This document shows positions 1-7,627 of a stretch of 42,976 nt of DNA, one piece after another (positions within the stretch are counted from its first letter, which is position 1; each line of letters opens with the position of its first letter). The DNA lies in the NCBI GenBank assembly GCA_003132525.1, contig PKXZ01000064.1:21594-64569 (forward strand), written 5' to 3'. Made by a program: the position numbers and the translations under genes. Source of the DNA: Candidatus Dormiibacterota bacterium. GTDB taxonomy: Bacteria > Chloroflexota > Dormibacteria > Aeolococcales > Aeolococcaceae. Below the pieces are notes generated by a model. It ran no database searches and was not told where the DNA came from. It saw only the letters and a program-made list of their open reading frames with translations.

Positions 1-759
1 CGCGTGGATGACGTGCGATTCGCGGCGGAGGATCTCGTACGCCACCTCGTTGATCACCGGAACAATGCGGAACTCGGAGTCGTAGGCCACGGCCGGTTCC
101 TGCCGTGTGACCTTCAGGTAGCGCCGGCGGAGCCACATCGGCGCGAAGAGCAGAGACATGAAGTAACTCAGGTACTCAACGCTGAAGCCGGCGACGTTCA
201 GCGCCCGCGTGAGGCTGGCCGGCGTATACCGTCGCATGTGTTCGGATGCGACGTCGAATGCGCTCCAGAGGCTCGGATGGGCCGGCACCGTCAGGATCAG
301 GCGTCCCGAGTCCTTGATCCGCGCTCGCATCTCCGTCAGCATGGCCGCCTCATCGCGTATGTGCTCCAGGACATCGAACGCGGCAACAACGTCGTATGGC
401 TCTGATTGCACAAGATCGGCCAGGTACCCCTCGGTGACATGCAGCCCGGTCCGCGCACGCGCCGCCTCCGCGGCCGGGGCGCTGATCTCGAGCCCTTCCA
501 CTCGGCCTCGCCCGGCGGCCGACCGCTTCAGCACTCTCAGCACGTTGCCGCTGCCACAGCCAACCTCGAGGACGCGCAGGCCGTTCGGGAGGCTCTGGAT
601 GGGTGGGTCGACCAGCGCGCGGATGATCTGATTGCGGGCCCGGAACCAGAAGTGCCGGTCCTCGACCTCGAGGAGGCGCTGGATCCCGGCGGCGTCGTAG
701 GCGGCCCAGTGGCTCTCCGCCCGGCTCTCCTCAGCCCGCACCGAAAGAGGGCTGCTCAC
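1..759 (-). CDS. Class I SAM-dependent methyltransferase, 3' end cut by window
   Basis: The reading frame is open for 253 codons from GTG at 759 down to base 1, so the C-terminus lies outside the window. SAM-binding motif I is clear at about residues 63-75 (LRVLEVGCGSGNVLRVL region), followed by an acidic-loop segment with DVVAAFDVLEHI near residue 120-130, as in the Methyltransf_11/23 families. An N-terminal HFWFRARN segment is common in methyltransferases of glycan loci. It faces the glycosyltransferase at 871 head to head and probably methylates a sugar or lipid-linked intermediate, but the substrate cannot be read from the sequence. GTG 759 is the only reasonable start I find; the ribosome binding site is weak (AGAGAG one base away). 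Confidence 0.85.
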   Translation of the reverse strand, partial: MSSPLSVRAEESRAESHWAAYDAAGIQRLLEVEDRHFWFRARNQIIRALVDPPIQSLPNGLRVLEVGCGSGNVLRVLKRSAAGRGRVEGLEISAPAAEAARARTGLHVTEGYLADLVQSEPYDVVAAFDVLEHIRDEAAMLTEMRARIKDSGRLILTVPAHPSLWSAFDVASEHMRRYTPASLTRALNVAGFSVEYLSYFMSLLFAPMWLRRRYLKVTRQEPAVAYDSEFRIVPVINEVAYEILRRESHVIHA

Positions 760-870
760 GCTCTCTGATCGGCGGGGCCGTGCCTCATCGGGCAACAGGG
801 TAGCAATCCGTTGACAATCTCGAAACCTGGCCGGCTCCCTTCGCCACTGGCCACCACAATCACCTGCGAA

Positions 871-1896
871 ATGCCCCACTCGACCCGGGGACGTCGGCGC
901 AAGATCAGCGCGATCATCGCCTGCTACCGAGATGCTCCGGCGATACCGATCATGCACGAGCGCCTGGTCAAGGTCTTCACCACGCTCGAGGTCGACTACG
1001 AAATCATCTTCGTCAACGACGCCAGCCCGGACGATGCCGAGCAGGTGCTCGCCGACCTCACCGACCGGGATTCCCACGTCACGGCAATCACCCACAGTCG
1101 CAACTTCGGATCCCAGAGCGCATTCACGAGCGGCATGCGCATCGCCACCGGAGATGCCGTGGTACTGCTCGACGGTGACCTCCAGGATCCGCCCGAGCTC
1201 ATCGAAGCCTTCTACGCGAAATGGGTCGAGGGTTACGACGTGGTGTATGGGAGTCGCGTCAAGCGTGACGCGAATCGATTCCTTCAAGTTGCGTATCGAC
1301 TCTTCTATCGTCTGTTCCGCGCGGCGTCGTACGTGCCCGTTCCCCTTGACGCCGGCGACTTCTCGCTCATGGACCGGCGAGTCGTCGATGCGCTCAACCG
1401 TCTTCCAGAAACCAATCGATTCCTGAGAGGCCTTCGGGCGTGGGTTGGCTTCCGCCAGATCGGCGTGCCATATCACCGACCTGAGCGCATGTTCGGCAGA
1501 ACCACCAACTCACTGCTGCGCAACATCGGATGGGCTCGTAAGGCGATCTTCTCCTTCTCCTACATCCCGCTCGAGATGATCACCGTCATCGGCCTGCTGA
1601 CGACGATCGCTGCCTTCGTCGCCATCGCGGTGGAGATCGTGGTTCGGATCGTCAGTCCTCACTCAGCGCCGACGGGATTCACGTCGGTCATCGTCCTGAT
1701 CCTCTTCGTCGGTGGGATCCAACTGCTCTGTCTGAGCGTCATCGGATCGTATCTGGCACATATCTATGAGGAGGTGAAGCGCCGGCCTCCATACATCGTC
1801 GCGGACATCCGCAACCGTCCATCGTCGCCGAACGGCTCGCATCAGCTGACCGAGCAAGCCGGAGTCAGGGAGAGCGAATCATCCGCTGTCTTGTAA
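871..1896 (+). CDS. Family 2 glycosyltransferase with C-terminal membrane anchor (GtrB/ArnC-like)
   Basis: A 341-residue protein. The GT-A nucleotide-binding start (KISAIIACYRD) lies at residue 11, the first acidic motif is FVNDASPDD, and the metal-binding DGDLQDPPE motif is near residue 98. Two strong hydrophobic segments follow near the C-terminus (around SYIPLEMITVIGLLTTIAAF and TSVIVLILFVGGIQLL). This is the layout of DPM1/GtrB/ArnC enzymes that move a sugar from a nucleotide carrier onto polyprenyl phosphate at the inner face of the membrane. A TTG at 811 would add 20 unconserved residues, so I prefer ATG 871. Its 3' end overlaps the proposed start of the next gene by 16 bases, suggesting translational coupling. 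Confidence 0.85.
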   Translation: MPHSTRGRRRKISAIIACYRDAPAIPIMHERLVKVFTTLEVDYEIIFVNDASPDDAEQVLADLTDRDSHVTAITHSRNFGSQSAFTSGMRIATGDAVVLLDGDLQDPPELIEAFYAKWVEGYDVVYGSRVKRDANRFLQVAYRLFYRLFRAASYVPVPLDAGDFSLMDRRVVDALNRLPETNRFLRGLRAWVGFRQIGVPYHRPERMFGRTTNSLLRNIGWARKAIFSFSYIPLEMITVIGLLTTIAAFVAIAVEIVVRIVSPHSAPTGFTSVIVLILFVGGIQLLCLSVIGSYLAHIYEEVKRRPPYIVADIRNRPSSPNGSHQLTEQAGVRESESSAVL

Positions 1897-2831
1897 CCGG
1901 CGCGGCCGGTTTTGTCGGCGCCAACCTGGTCCGCCGCCTGATCGAGGATGGTCACGACGTCTTTGCGATCCTCCAGCCGATGACGGACACCGGTCGGCTC
2001 GACGATCTCACCGACCTGCGTCGAGTCCCGGGTGACATCGCAGACCGCGGCGACATGGAGCGCGCCTTCAGAGCGGCCCGCCCGGAGTGGATCTTCCATC
2101 TGGCGGCGCACGGTGCCTACTCGTTTCAAACTGACACCGTCGCCATGGCGCACAGCAATGTCGTTGGCACGGCAACGCTGCTGGCGTCTGCTGAGCGCAA
2201 CGGTTGTTCGGTGGTGATCAACACCGGCACATCATCCGAGTACGGCGATCGCAACCACGCGCCGCGGGAGGACGAGCCTCCGTGCCCGAACAGTGACTAC
2301 GCATCCACGAAAGCCGCGGCGACGTGGCTCTGCCAGCGTGCTCGCACGCGCGGAGTCCCAGTCACCACCCTGCGCCTGTATTCCGCTTATGGACCATTCG
2401 AAGAGGAGCGCAGACTCATTCCCACACTTGTGCGTGCTGCCCTCCTGGGGACGCTACCGCCCTTGGCGTCGCCCCACGTGGTGCGAGACTTCGTGTATGT
2501 CGAGGACGTCGTCGATGCCTATATCGCCGCGGCGTCATCGCCGAACTTGAGCACGATCTATAACGTGGCGTCGGGCGTGCAAACCTCGCTCGCGGAGCTT
2601 GTCGCCACGACCACCGCCACCTTCTCGATCGCAGTCACGCCGGAGTGGGGCGGTTACCCGGAGCGCGCTTGGGACACCCGAGTCTGGGTCGGCGATCCGG
2701 CGCTCATCAAGTCCGAACTCGGCTGGGCGGCCAGGACCGCCCTGGTTGATGGCCTGACTCGGACCGCAGACTGGCTCACCGCGCATCCACTGGAGTCGCA
2801 CGCGGCGTTGGCGAGCGCGCGCCTCGGCTGA
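1881..2831 (+). CDS. NAD-dependent sugar epimerase/dehydratase (extended SDR) with apparent ATC start
   Basis: The protein has the Rossmann motif CLVTGAAGFVG at its extreme N-terminus, a TSSEYGD active-site serine region and the catalytic YASTK (YxxxK), the signature of extended SDR NDP-sugar 4-epimerases and 4,6-dehydratases. The first ATG in frame (1980) would delete the whole NAD-binding glycine motif, so it cannot be the functional start. Upstream there is no ATG, GTG or TTG in frame; the family-typical start falls on ATC at 1881, eight bases after an AGGGAG ribosome binding site at 1867-1872. That gives M-R-C-L-V-T-G, exactly where relatives begin (316 residues). It overlaps the glycosyltransferase before it. 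Substrate is not determinable. Function is confident; the start codon is an inference. Confidence 0.8.
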   Translation: MRCLVTGAAGFVGANLVRRLIEDGHDVFAILQPMTDTGRLDDLTDLRRVPGDIADRGDMERAFRAARPEWIFHLAAHGAYSFQTDTVAMAHSNVVGTATLLASAERNGCSVVINTGTSSEYGDRNHAPREDEPPCPNSDYASTKAAATWLCQRARTRGVPVTTLRLYSAYGPFEEERRLIPTLVRAALLGTLPPLASPHVVRDFVYVEDVVDAYIAAASSPNLSTIYNVASGVQTSLAELVATTTATFSIAVTPEWGGYPERAWDTRVWVGDPALIKSELGWAARTALVDGLTRTADWLTAHPLESHAALASARLG

Positions 2832-2833
2832 GG

Positions 2834-3802
2834 TTACGTCCGCGACGCGATCAGAAAGAGGTTGCCGAGCGGAACCGGAACGGTGAGCCTGCCGAGACGG
2901 CTCCGGCTCAGCGACCCGAGCGCCATTCCCTTGAGCCGGGCCGGCATCGGGACCAGATGCGTGACGTAGCCGACGCTGTATGTGTTGCTGACGTGTCCCT
3001 GCTTCAAGACCCTGAAGCCGCCGGCCTCGAAGATGCGTCGCATTGTTGCCGGGCTGTAGAGATACGTATGCTCGATGTCGATGATCGGGCTGCGCTCTTT
3101 CATGATGTGCGACGACACCGATTCCACATTGTGGTTGAGGCACAGGATCAGCCCGCCAGGCCGCAGCGCGGCACGGCATGCCGCCAGCACGGCCTCGGGA
3201 TGCGGCACGTGGTCGAATACCTGGAACAGGCAGACGGCGTCGAATTCGCCGTCGGCGAAGAGCCCGGGTCGCATGACGTCACACACGATCTGATCCCGCA
3301 CCACCGGTGAGGCGTCACGAATCGCGGCTTCGCTCGGCTCGACACCGCGAACCGTGCTGTATCCCTGCGCCAGGGCCTGCTCGAGAAAGAAGCCGTCTCC
3401 GCAGCCGATCTCGAGCAGCGAGTCCTGATGGTTGCTGAACGCCCGGAGCTTGGCGAGATATCTCCCATACGTGGCCTTGAGGTTGGCCGTCTCCGCCTCG
3501 TAGTCGAACGTGCTCTCCGCGTACAGGTGAGCGAGGGTCGCCTCGTCGAGCACCGGATCGGAACGCACCAATCCGCAGCTGCTGCAGCGCACCATGCGGT
3601 AGTGGACGCGATCCGGCAGCCGGCGCGCCGAGAAGCGAGCAGGCGTGATGTCGTCGACGCCGAAGTTGGCCGGATACAGCTCCTTCGCAGGTATGCCGGG
3701 CCCGCAGATGGCGCACTGCGTTGCCTGGAATGACAGGGTCGCTGCGCCGTTCCGCTCGGCTGTGGGCACCGCTGAATTCTCGGTCGCGGTGCTGGTCGCC
3801 AC
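2834..3802 (-). CDS. SAM-dependent methyltransferase with N-terminal zinc-binding cysteines
   Basis: The protein starts with two CxxC knuckles (CAICG and, about 40 residues later, CSSCGLV), as in zinc-ribbon-headed methyltransferases of deoxysugar and polysaccharide loci. The SAM motif LLEIGCGDGFFLEQAL follows, then FDAVCLFQVFDHVPHP and a C-terminal half of Methyltransf_23 type. It probably methylates a nucleotide sugar or a glycan end. The start is uncertain: TTG 3838 overlaps the end of the transketolase gene, GTG 3802 and GTG 3769 are alternatives and none has a convincing ribosome binding site; I chose 3802 (322 residues). It is the last gene of the minus-strand run 6627-2834 and ends three bases from the convergent epimerase. 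Confidence 0.8.
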   Translation of the reverse strand: MATSTATENSAVPTAERNGAATLSFQATQCAICGPGIPAKELYPANFGVDDITPARFSARRLPDRVHYRMVRCSSCGLVRSDPVLDEATLAHLYAESTFDYEAETANLKATYGRYLAKLRAFSNHQDSLLEIGCGDGFFLEQALAQGYSTVRGVEPSEAAIRDASPVVRDQIVCDVMRPGLFADGEFDAVCLFQVFDHVPHPEAVLAACRAALRPGGLILCLNHNVESVSSHIMKERSPIIDIEHTYLYSPATMRRIFEAGGFRVLKQGHVSNTYSVGYVTHLVPMPARLKGMALGSLSRSRLGRLTVPVPLGNLFLIASRT

Positions 3803-3824
3803 GCGCTCGGCGGCTGCGCCAGTC

Positions 3825-4745
3825 TCAGGCGGGGACAAGAGCAACCCGCCGTACCGCGGCCATGAGTCCATCGACGTCGAGACCATTGCGGCGGCGCAGG
3901 AACACCTCGGAGCCGGTGGTCTCGCCGGTCGGATCCGTGACCCCGCACCGAACAAGGCGCACGCCCATGCCGTGATCGGCGATGGTCTCTGCCACCAGCG
4001 ACCCGAGACCACCGACCGGACGGTGGTCCTCAATGGTGATGCAAGCGTTCTTCGAGGACAGGAGCGCGACCAGATCTTCTGTCGGTGCCGGCGCAATCGA
4101 AGCCGCCACGGCGACCGCCGTCTGGATGCCCTCGGCATGCAGCCGCCGGCGCGCCTCGAGCGCGACCCCGGTCATCGAGCCGATGGCGACAATCGCGATA
4201 TCACCGTCACCGATGACCTCGAGGCGACCCCAGCGAAAACGTCCGGCAAGCTCCGGATGACTCGCTGTTTCCTTGGCCAGGCGCAGATACATCGGCTGCG
4301 GTCGCGCGTAGTGATCCCGCAAGGCGCGGTCGACCTGGCCGTCATCGGCCGGTGCGACGATGCCGACACCCGGCTGCACCCGCATCAGCGCGATGTCCTC
4401 GAGCGCGTGGTGGGTCGGCCCCGCGGTGCCGTACGCGAAGCCACCGCCGATCCCGACGATGCGCACGGGCAGTTGATGCAGAACAGCCCCATTCCTGAAC
4501 TGCTCGTAGCCACGCATCGATGCAAAGGTAGCGATCGAATAGCAGAAGGGAATCAAGCCTTCATGGGCCATGCCCGCGGCGAGCGACATCATGTTCGCTT
4601 CAGCGACGCCGACGTTGAAGAAGCGATCAGGATGATGTTCGGCAAAGGGCTCGAGCACCATGAACCCCAGGTCGGCGGTGAGCAGCACGACGCGGTCGTC
4701 ATGGTCCGCGATATCGATGAGCGTGGAGACGAACTGCTTTCTCAC
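3825..4745 (-). CDS. Transketolase, C-terminal (pyrimidine-binding) subunit
   Basis: A 306-residue protein matching the second half of a thiamine-diphosphate transketolase: a pyrimidine-binding domain with LTADLGFM, FFNVGVAEANMMSLAAGMA and the glutamate that activates the cofactor (VGVAE), then YGTAGPTHHALEDIALMR, then the C-terminal transketolase domain (VAIGSMTGVALEARR). It needs the N-terminal half encoded just upstream to make a complete active site. Its GTG start at 4745 overlaps the stop of that gene (GTGA), typical of translational coupling and equal stoichiometry. Split transketolases occur in central metabolism of some lineages but also in specialised sugar pathways; the polysaccharide setting suggests two-carbon transfer onto an unusual sugar, which is inference. 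Confidence 0.88.
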   Translation of the reverse strand: MRKQFVSTLIDIADHDDRVVLLTADLGFMVLEPFAEHHPDRFFNVGVAEANMMSLAAGMAHEGLIPFCYSIATFASMRGYEQFRNGAVLHQLPVRIVGIGGGFAYGTAGPTHHALEDIALMRVQPGVGIVAPADDGQVDRALRDHYARPQPMYLRLAKETASHPELAGRFRWGRLEVIGDGDIAIVAIGSMTGVALEARRRLHAEGIQTAVAVAASIAPAPTEDLVALLSSKNACITIEDHRPVGGLGSLVAETIADHGMGVRLVRCGVTDPTGETTGSEVFLRRRNGLDVDGLMAAVRRVALVPA

Positions 4746-5524
4746 CCGATCTCACCCAGTGCCTGCGCGAACTGCGCGTCGTCAACCGGAAGGTAATGCC
4801 ACTTGACCTGCCGTTCCATGAAGCTCACACCCTTGCCGGCGACGGTATCGGCGATCACGAAGAGTGGCCGTCCCGGAGCGCGAGCGTCGAAGGCAGCGGT
4901 CAACGCGTCAACGTTGTGCCCATCAACGCGCCTGCATTCCCATCCGAACCTCGCAATGAGCTCGTCAATCGCACTGAGGTTGATCACCTCGGCAGTCGGG
5001 GCCAACGCCTGCTGACCGTTGTTGTCGAGTATCACGGTCAGGTTGTCGAGCTTGTGATGCCCGGCGAACATCACGGCTTCCCAGACCGACCCCTCATTGA
5101 GCTCGGCGTCGCTCATCAGCACGAAGACCCTTCCCAGCTTGCCCGCGATGCGCTTGGCAAGCGCGACGCCGGCACCGAGTGACGGTCCGTGACCGAGCGA
5201 ACCGGTGGAGAACGTGATACCCGTCAGCGTGTGATCCGGGTGCACGCCGAGCTGCGTGTCGTCACCGCAGTACGTGTCGAGCGTCTGGTGAGTCATCAGG
5301 CCGAGCTCGGCGAGCACGCAGTACTGCGCCAGGGCAGCATGACCCTTCGAAAGGATGAAGACATCCACCTTGGGATCGACCGTCCCGGAGAACAACGCAA
5401 CCAGGATGTCCGCGATCGAGAGCGCAGAGCCGATGTGACCCACGTGCGCACGTTTCGACTGCTCGATGATCAAGCGCCGAACGCGAACGGAACTGAGGAC
5501 TTGAGCGGTGGTTGTGCCCGCCAT
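4742..5524 (-). CDS. Transketolase, N-terminal (diphosphate-binding) subunit
   Basis: A 260-residue protein matching the first half of transketolase: KRAHVGHIGSALSIADIL, the LSKGHAALAQYCVLAELG region, STGSLGHGPSLGAGVALA, and the thiamine-diphosphate/metal motif where the usual GDGE is SDAE (MSDAELNEGSVWEA ... VILDNNGQQ). The asparagine of LDNNGQ, a metal ligand in the family, is present. ATG 5524 is chosen over GTG 5530 because AGAAGG sits seven bases before it and only one before the GTG. It is followed with a four-base overlap by the C-terminal half. The glycosyltransferase upstream ends 56 bases away, so all may be one transcript. SDAE in place of GDGE is a mild departure worth noting. Confidence 0.88.
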   Translation of the reverse strand: MAGTTTAQVLSSVRVRRLIIEQSKRAHVGHIGSALSIADILVALFSGTVDPKVDVFILSKGHAALAQYCVLAELGLMTHQTLDTYCGDDTQLGVHPDHTLTGITFSTGSLGHGPSLGAGVALAKRIAGKLGRVFVLMSDAELNEGSVWEAVMFAGHHKLDNLTVILDNNGQQALAPTAEVINLSAIDELIARFGWECRRVDGHNVDALTAAFDARAPGRPLFVIADTVAGKGVSFMERQVKWHYLPVDDAQFAQALGEIG

Positions 5525-5580
5525 CACCACGCCTTCTTGGATTTGCCGCGTCTTTGATCCGATCTCAAAGCCGCCCGAGC

Positions 5581-6627
5581 TTAGCCCGGGTCGGGCGTCA
5601 AAACCGGCGGTGAGCCACCACCGATATCAACTCGTAACGCGGCCTCAACCACGCCAACCCAGAACCCCGATCCCCAGGCGACGTGGAGCACCGGGAAGAT
5701 TCCGGGGATTCGCACCCGGACCGAGGGTGTCTCACCCGTCCCGGCCTGTATCCCGGCCCCAATGCACGCCAGTGCATATACAGCCGCGCCCGCCGCCACG
5801 GCACGCCGTCCCCGCTTCGTGAACCCGAGCGCCGCAGCCACCGGAATGGACGCCACGAGTGCGGGTGCGGCCAGGTGGTACGCATGGATGACTCCCAGGC
5901 TCGCACGGGCCACACGAACCTTCGAACGTCCGTAGCGGAAGTACTGGCGGGCCAGAGCGGGGATCGATTCACGCACCCAGTACCTGGTGGGGATATCGGG
6001 GCTGAAGAGGACGCGCCCCCCGGTCTGCCGGATGCGGTGATTCAGCTCGTAGTCCTCGTGTGGCGGATACGCCTCGTCATAGAGCCCAACCCGTTCAAAT
6101 GCCGTCCGGCGGAAGGTCCCGGGAAAGACCGTCGGCAGCTCCTCGAGCCGGTTCGAGTAGCGATAGCGTGCCCCGCCCACGCCGAATGGGGAACGCATGG
6201 CACGCGCGATCGCGCGTCCGGTGACGCCCGCTCCCTCGCCGTCCGCACGGCCACCGACGTTGTCCGCGCCGGTTTCGATCAGCAGCTCGATGGAGCGGCG
6301 GAGATGATGCGGCGACCATTCGGCGTGCCCGTCCTGGCGAGCGATGTACTCGCCGCGGCTCGCGAGGATGGCGAGATTGAGGCCATGCGCCTGTGTCCGC
6401 CCCGGGTTGTCGATCAAGCGCACCATCGGGTGCCGCACCGCTGTCGATTCGACAATTACACGGGTACGATCCGTCGATCCTCCGTCGGCGATGATCACCT
6501 CGTAGCGTTCAGCAGGATAGTCCTGACCGAGCACGGAGGCGAGGCATGCCTCGATATATCGCTCCTCGTTGTACACGGGGATGACGACGCTGACGAAGGG
6601 GAGGTCCACGGAGTCGTGATGGGCCAT
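5581..6627 (-). CDS. Family 2 glycosyltransferase, succinoglycan ExoA-like
   Basis: A 348-residue protein with a GT-A domain: VSVVIPVYNEERYIEACLAS at about residues 12-31, then EVIIADGGSTDRTR, the DGHAEW motif in place of DxD, and HEDYELNHRIRQTGG, the ED-Y motif of processive or bacterial exopolysaccharide transferases. The C-terminal 110 residues hold hydrophobic segments (LAAPALVASIPVAAALGF, AVAAGAAVYALACIGAGI), so it is membrane-attached. It resembles ExoA-type enzymes that extend a lipid-linked repeat unit. ATG 6627 stands 23 bases from the divergent GTG of the epimerase at 6651, leaving almost no room for separate promoters. Confidence 0.85.
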   Translation of the reverse strand: MAHHDSVDLPFVSVVIPVYNEERYIEACLASVLGQDYPAERYEVIIADGGSTDRTRVIVESTAVRHPMVRLIDNPGRTQAHGLNLAILASRGEYIARQDGHAEWSPHHLRRSIELLIETGADNVGGRADGEGAGVTGRAIARAMRSPFGVGGARYRYSNRLEELPTVFPGTFRRTAFERVGLYDEAYPPHEDYELNHRIRQTGGRVLFSPDIPTRYWVRESIPALARQYFRYGRSKVRVARASLGVIHAYHLAAPALVASIPVAAALGFTKRGRRAVAAGAAVYALACIGAGIQAGTGETPSVRVRIPGIFPVLHVAWGSGFWVGVVEAALRVDIGGGSPPVLTPDPG

Positions 6628-6636
6628 CGGGGCTGC

Positions 6637-6642
6637 TATGGT
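6637..6642 (+). promoter_or_regulatory. Candidate extended -10 box for a leaderless epimerase mRNA
   Basis: TATGGT with the TGn extension directly before it (6634-6636) ends eight bases before the GTG start at 6651. At that distance transcription would begin at or within about two bases of the start codon, and there is no ribosome binding site. The upstream half of any promoter would lie inside the 5' end of the opposite gene. Sequence-only prediction. Confidence 0.45.
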
Positions 6643-6650
6643 GCCATCAC

Positions 6651-7625
6651 GTGAGGACGTTGGTGACTGGCGGCGCCGGCTTTATCGGCAGCCACCTTGT
6701 CGATCGCCTGGTGGACCAAGGCGATGACGTGACCGTTCTCGACGATTTCTCCACCGGCCGGCGCAGCAATATCCGAGACCACGCCGAGCGTGACACGGTA
6801 CGCATCATCGAAGGCACCATCCTCGATGAAGCACTCGTCGAAACGCTCGCCGACGGCTGCGACCGCGTCTTCCACCTCGCTGCGGCGGTCGGTGTTGCAC
6901 ACATCATCGCGAACCCGCTCGGCTCGATCCAGGTGAACAGCCGTGGCACCGAAAACGTTCTCACCGCATGTGCGCATCACGAGCGCAAGGTCCTGATCGC
7001 CAGCTCGAGCGAGGTCTACGGACGCGGGGGACAGGTTCCGATGCACGAGGACGATGATCGCATCCTGGGATCCACGGTGATCCCGCGGTGGTCGTACGCG
7101 ACGGCGAAAGCGCTCGATGAGCATCTCCTGCTTGCTCACGCGGCACAGGGACTGCGCGGTGTGATCGTTCGCTACTTCAACATCTACGGACCGCGAATGG
7201 ACCCGCAGGGCTACGGCAGCGTGATGGCCACCTTTCTCCGTCAGGCCCTGACCCGCGAGCCGCTGACCGTCTACGGCGACGGTCTTCAGACGCGCTGCTT
7301 CACCTACATCGACGACTGCATCGACGGCACGATGCTCGCGATGGAACTACCGTCTGCCGAAGGGCAGGTTTTCAACGTCGGCAATGCGGCGACGGAGACC
7401 GCCATCGCCGAGCTTGCACGCCGGGTCATCGAGACGACCGGCAGCCCCTCCTCGATTGTTCACGAGACGTACGAGTCGCATTTCGGCAAAGGTTTCGAAG
7501 ACACCCGGCGGCGTGTCCCGTCGGCGGCTCGCGCAAGCGAAGGACTTGGCTGGACAGCGCGCGTCGACCTGGATGCAGGACTGCGGCGAACGCTGGAGTC
7601 CTGGGAGCAGCAGGACTCCGGCTGA
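6651..7625 (+). CDS. NAD-dependent NDP-sugar epimerase/decarboxylase (extended SDR)
   Basis: A 324-residue extended SDR: TLVTGGAGFIGSHL at the N-terminus binds NAD, FHLAAAVGVAHIIANP and SSSEVYGRGG carry the active-site serine region, and SYATAKALDE supplies the catalytic Y-x-x-x-K. VRYFNIYGPRMDPQGYGSV and FTYIDDCIDG are typical of UDP-glucose 4-epimerase and UDP-glucuronate decarboxylase groups. With the UDP-sugar dehydrogenase next to it (convergent, two bases apart), oxidation to a UDP-uronic acid followed by epimerisation or decarboxylation is plausible, but the exact reaction is not resolved. The GTG start follows directly on a likely promoter, so the mRNA may be leaderless. Confidence 0.86.
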   Translation: MRTLVTGGAGFIGSHLVDRLVDQGDDVTVLDDFSTGRRSNIRDHAERDTVRIIEGTILDEALVETLADGCDRVFHLAAAVGVAHIIANPLGSIQVNSRGTENVLTACAHHERKVLIASSSEVYGRGGQVPMHEDDDRILGSTVIPRWSYATAKALDEHLLLAHAAQGLRGVIVRYFNIYGPRMDPQGYGSVMATFLRQALTREPLTVYGDGLQTRCFTYIDDCIDGTMLAMELPSAEGQVFNVGNAATETAIAELARRVIETTGSPSSIVHETYESHFGKGFEDTRRRVPSAARASEGLGWTARVDLDAGLRRTLESWEQQDSG

Positions 7626-7627
7626 CG

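Noticed and set aside
811-816. TTGACA, a perfect -35 consensus
   Set aside because: No -10-like box 16-18 bases further on; the same bases are also a possible but poorer TTG start for the glycosyltransferase.
3645-4796. Plus-strand 383-codon open frame opposite the transketolase C half
   Set aside because: Antisense shadow; the minus strand has clear transketolase motifs.
5572-5597. Inverted repeat CGCCCGA/TCGGGCG at the end of the ExoA-like gene as a terminator
   Set aside because: Twelve-base loop, overlaps the stop codon, no T-run, and the next gene begins 56 bases on in the same direction.
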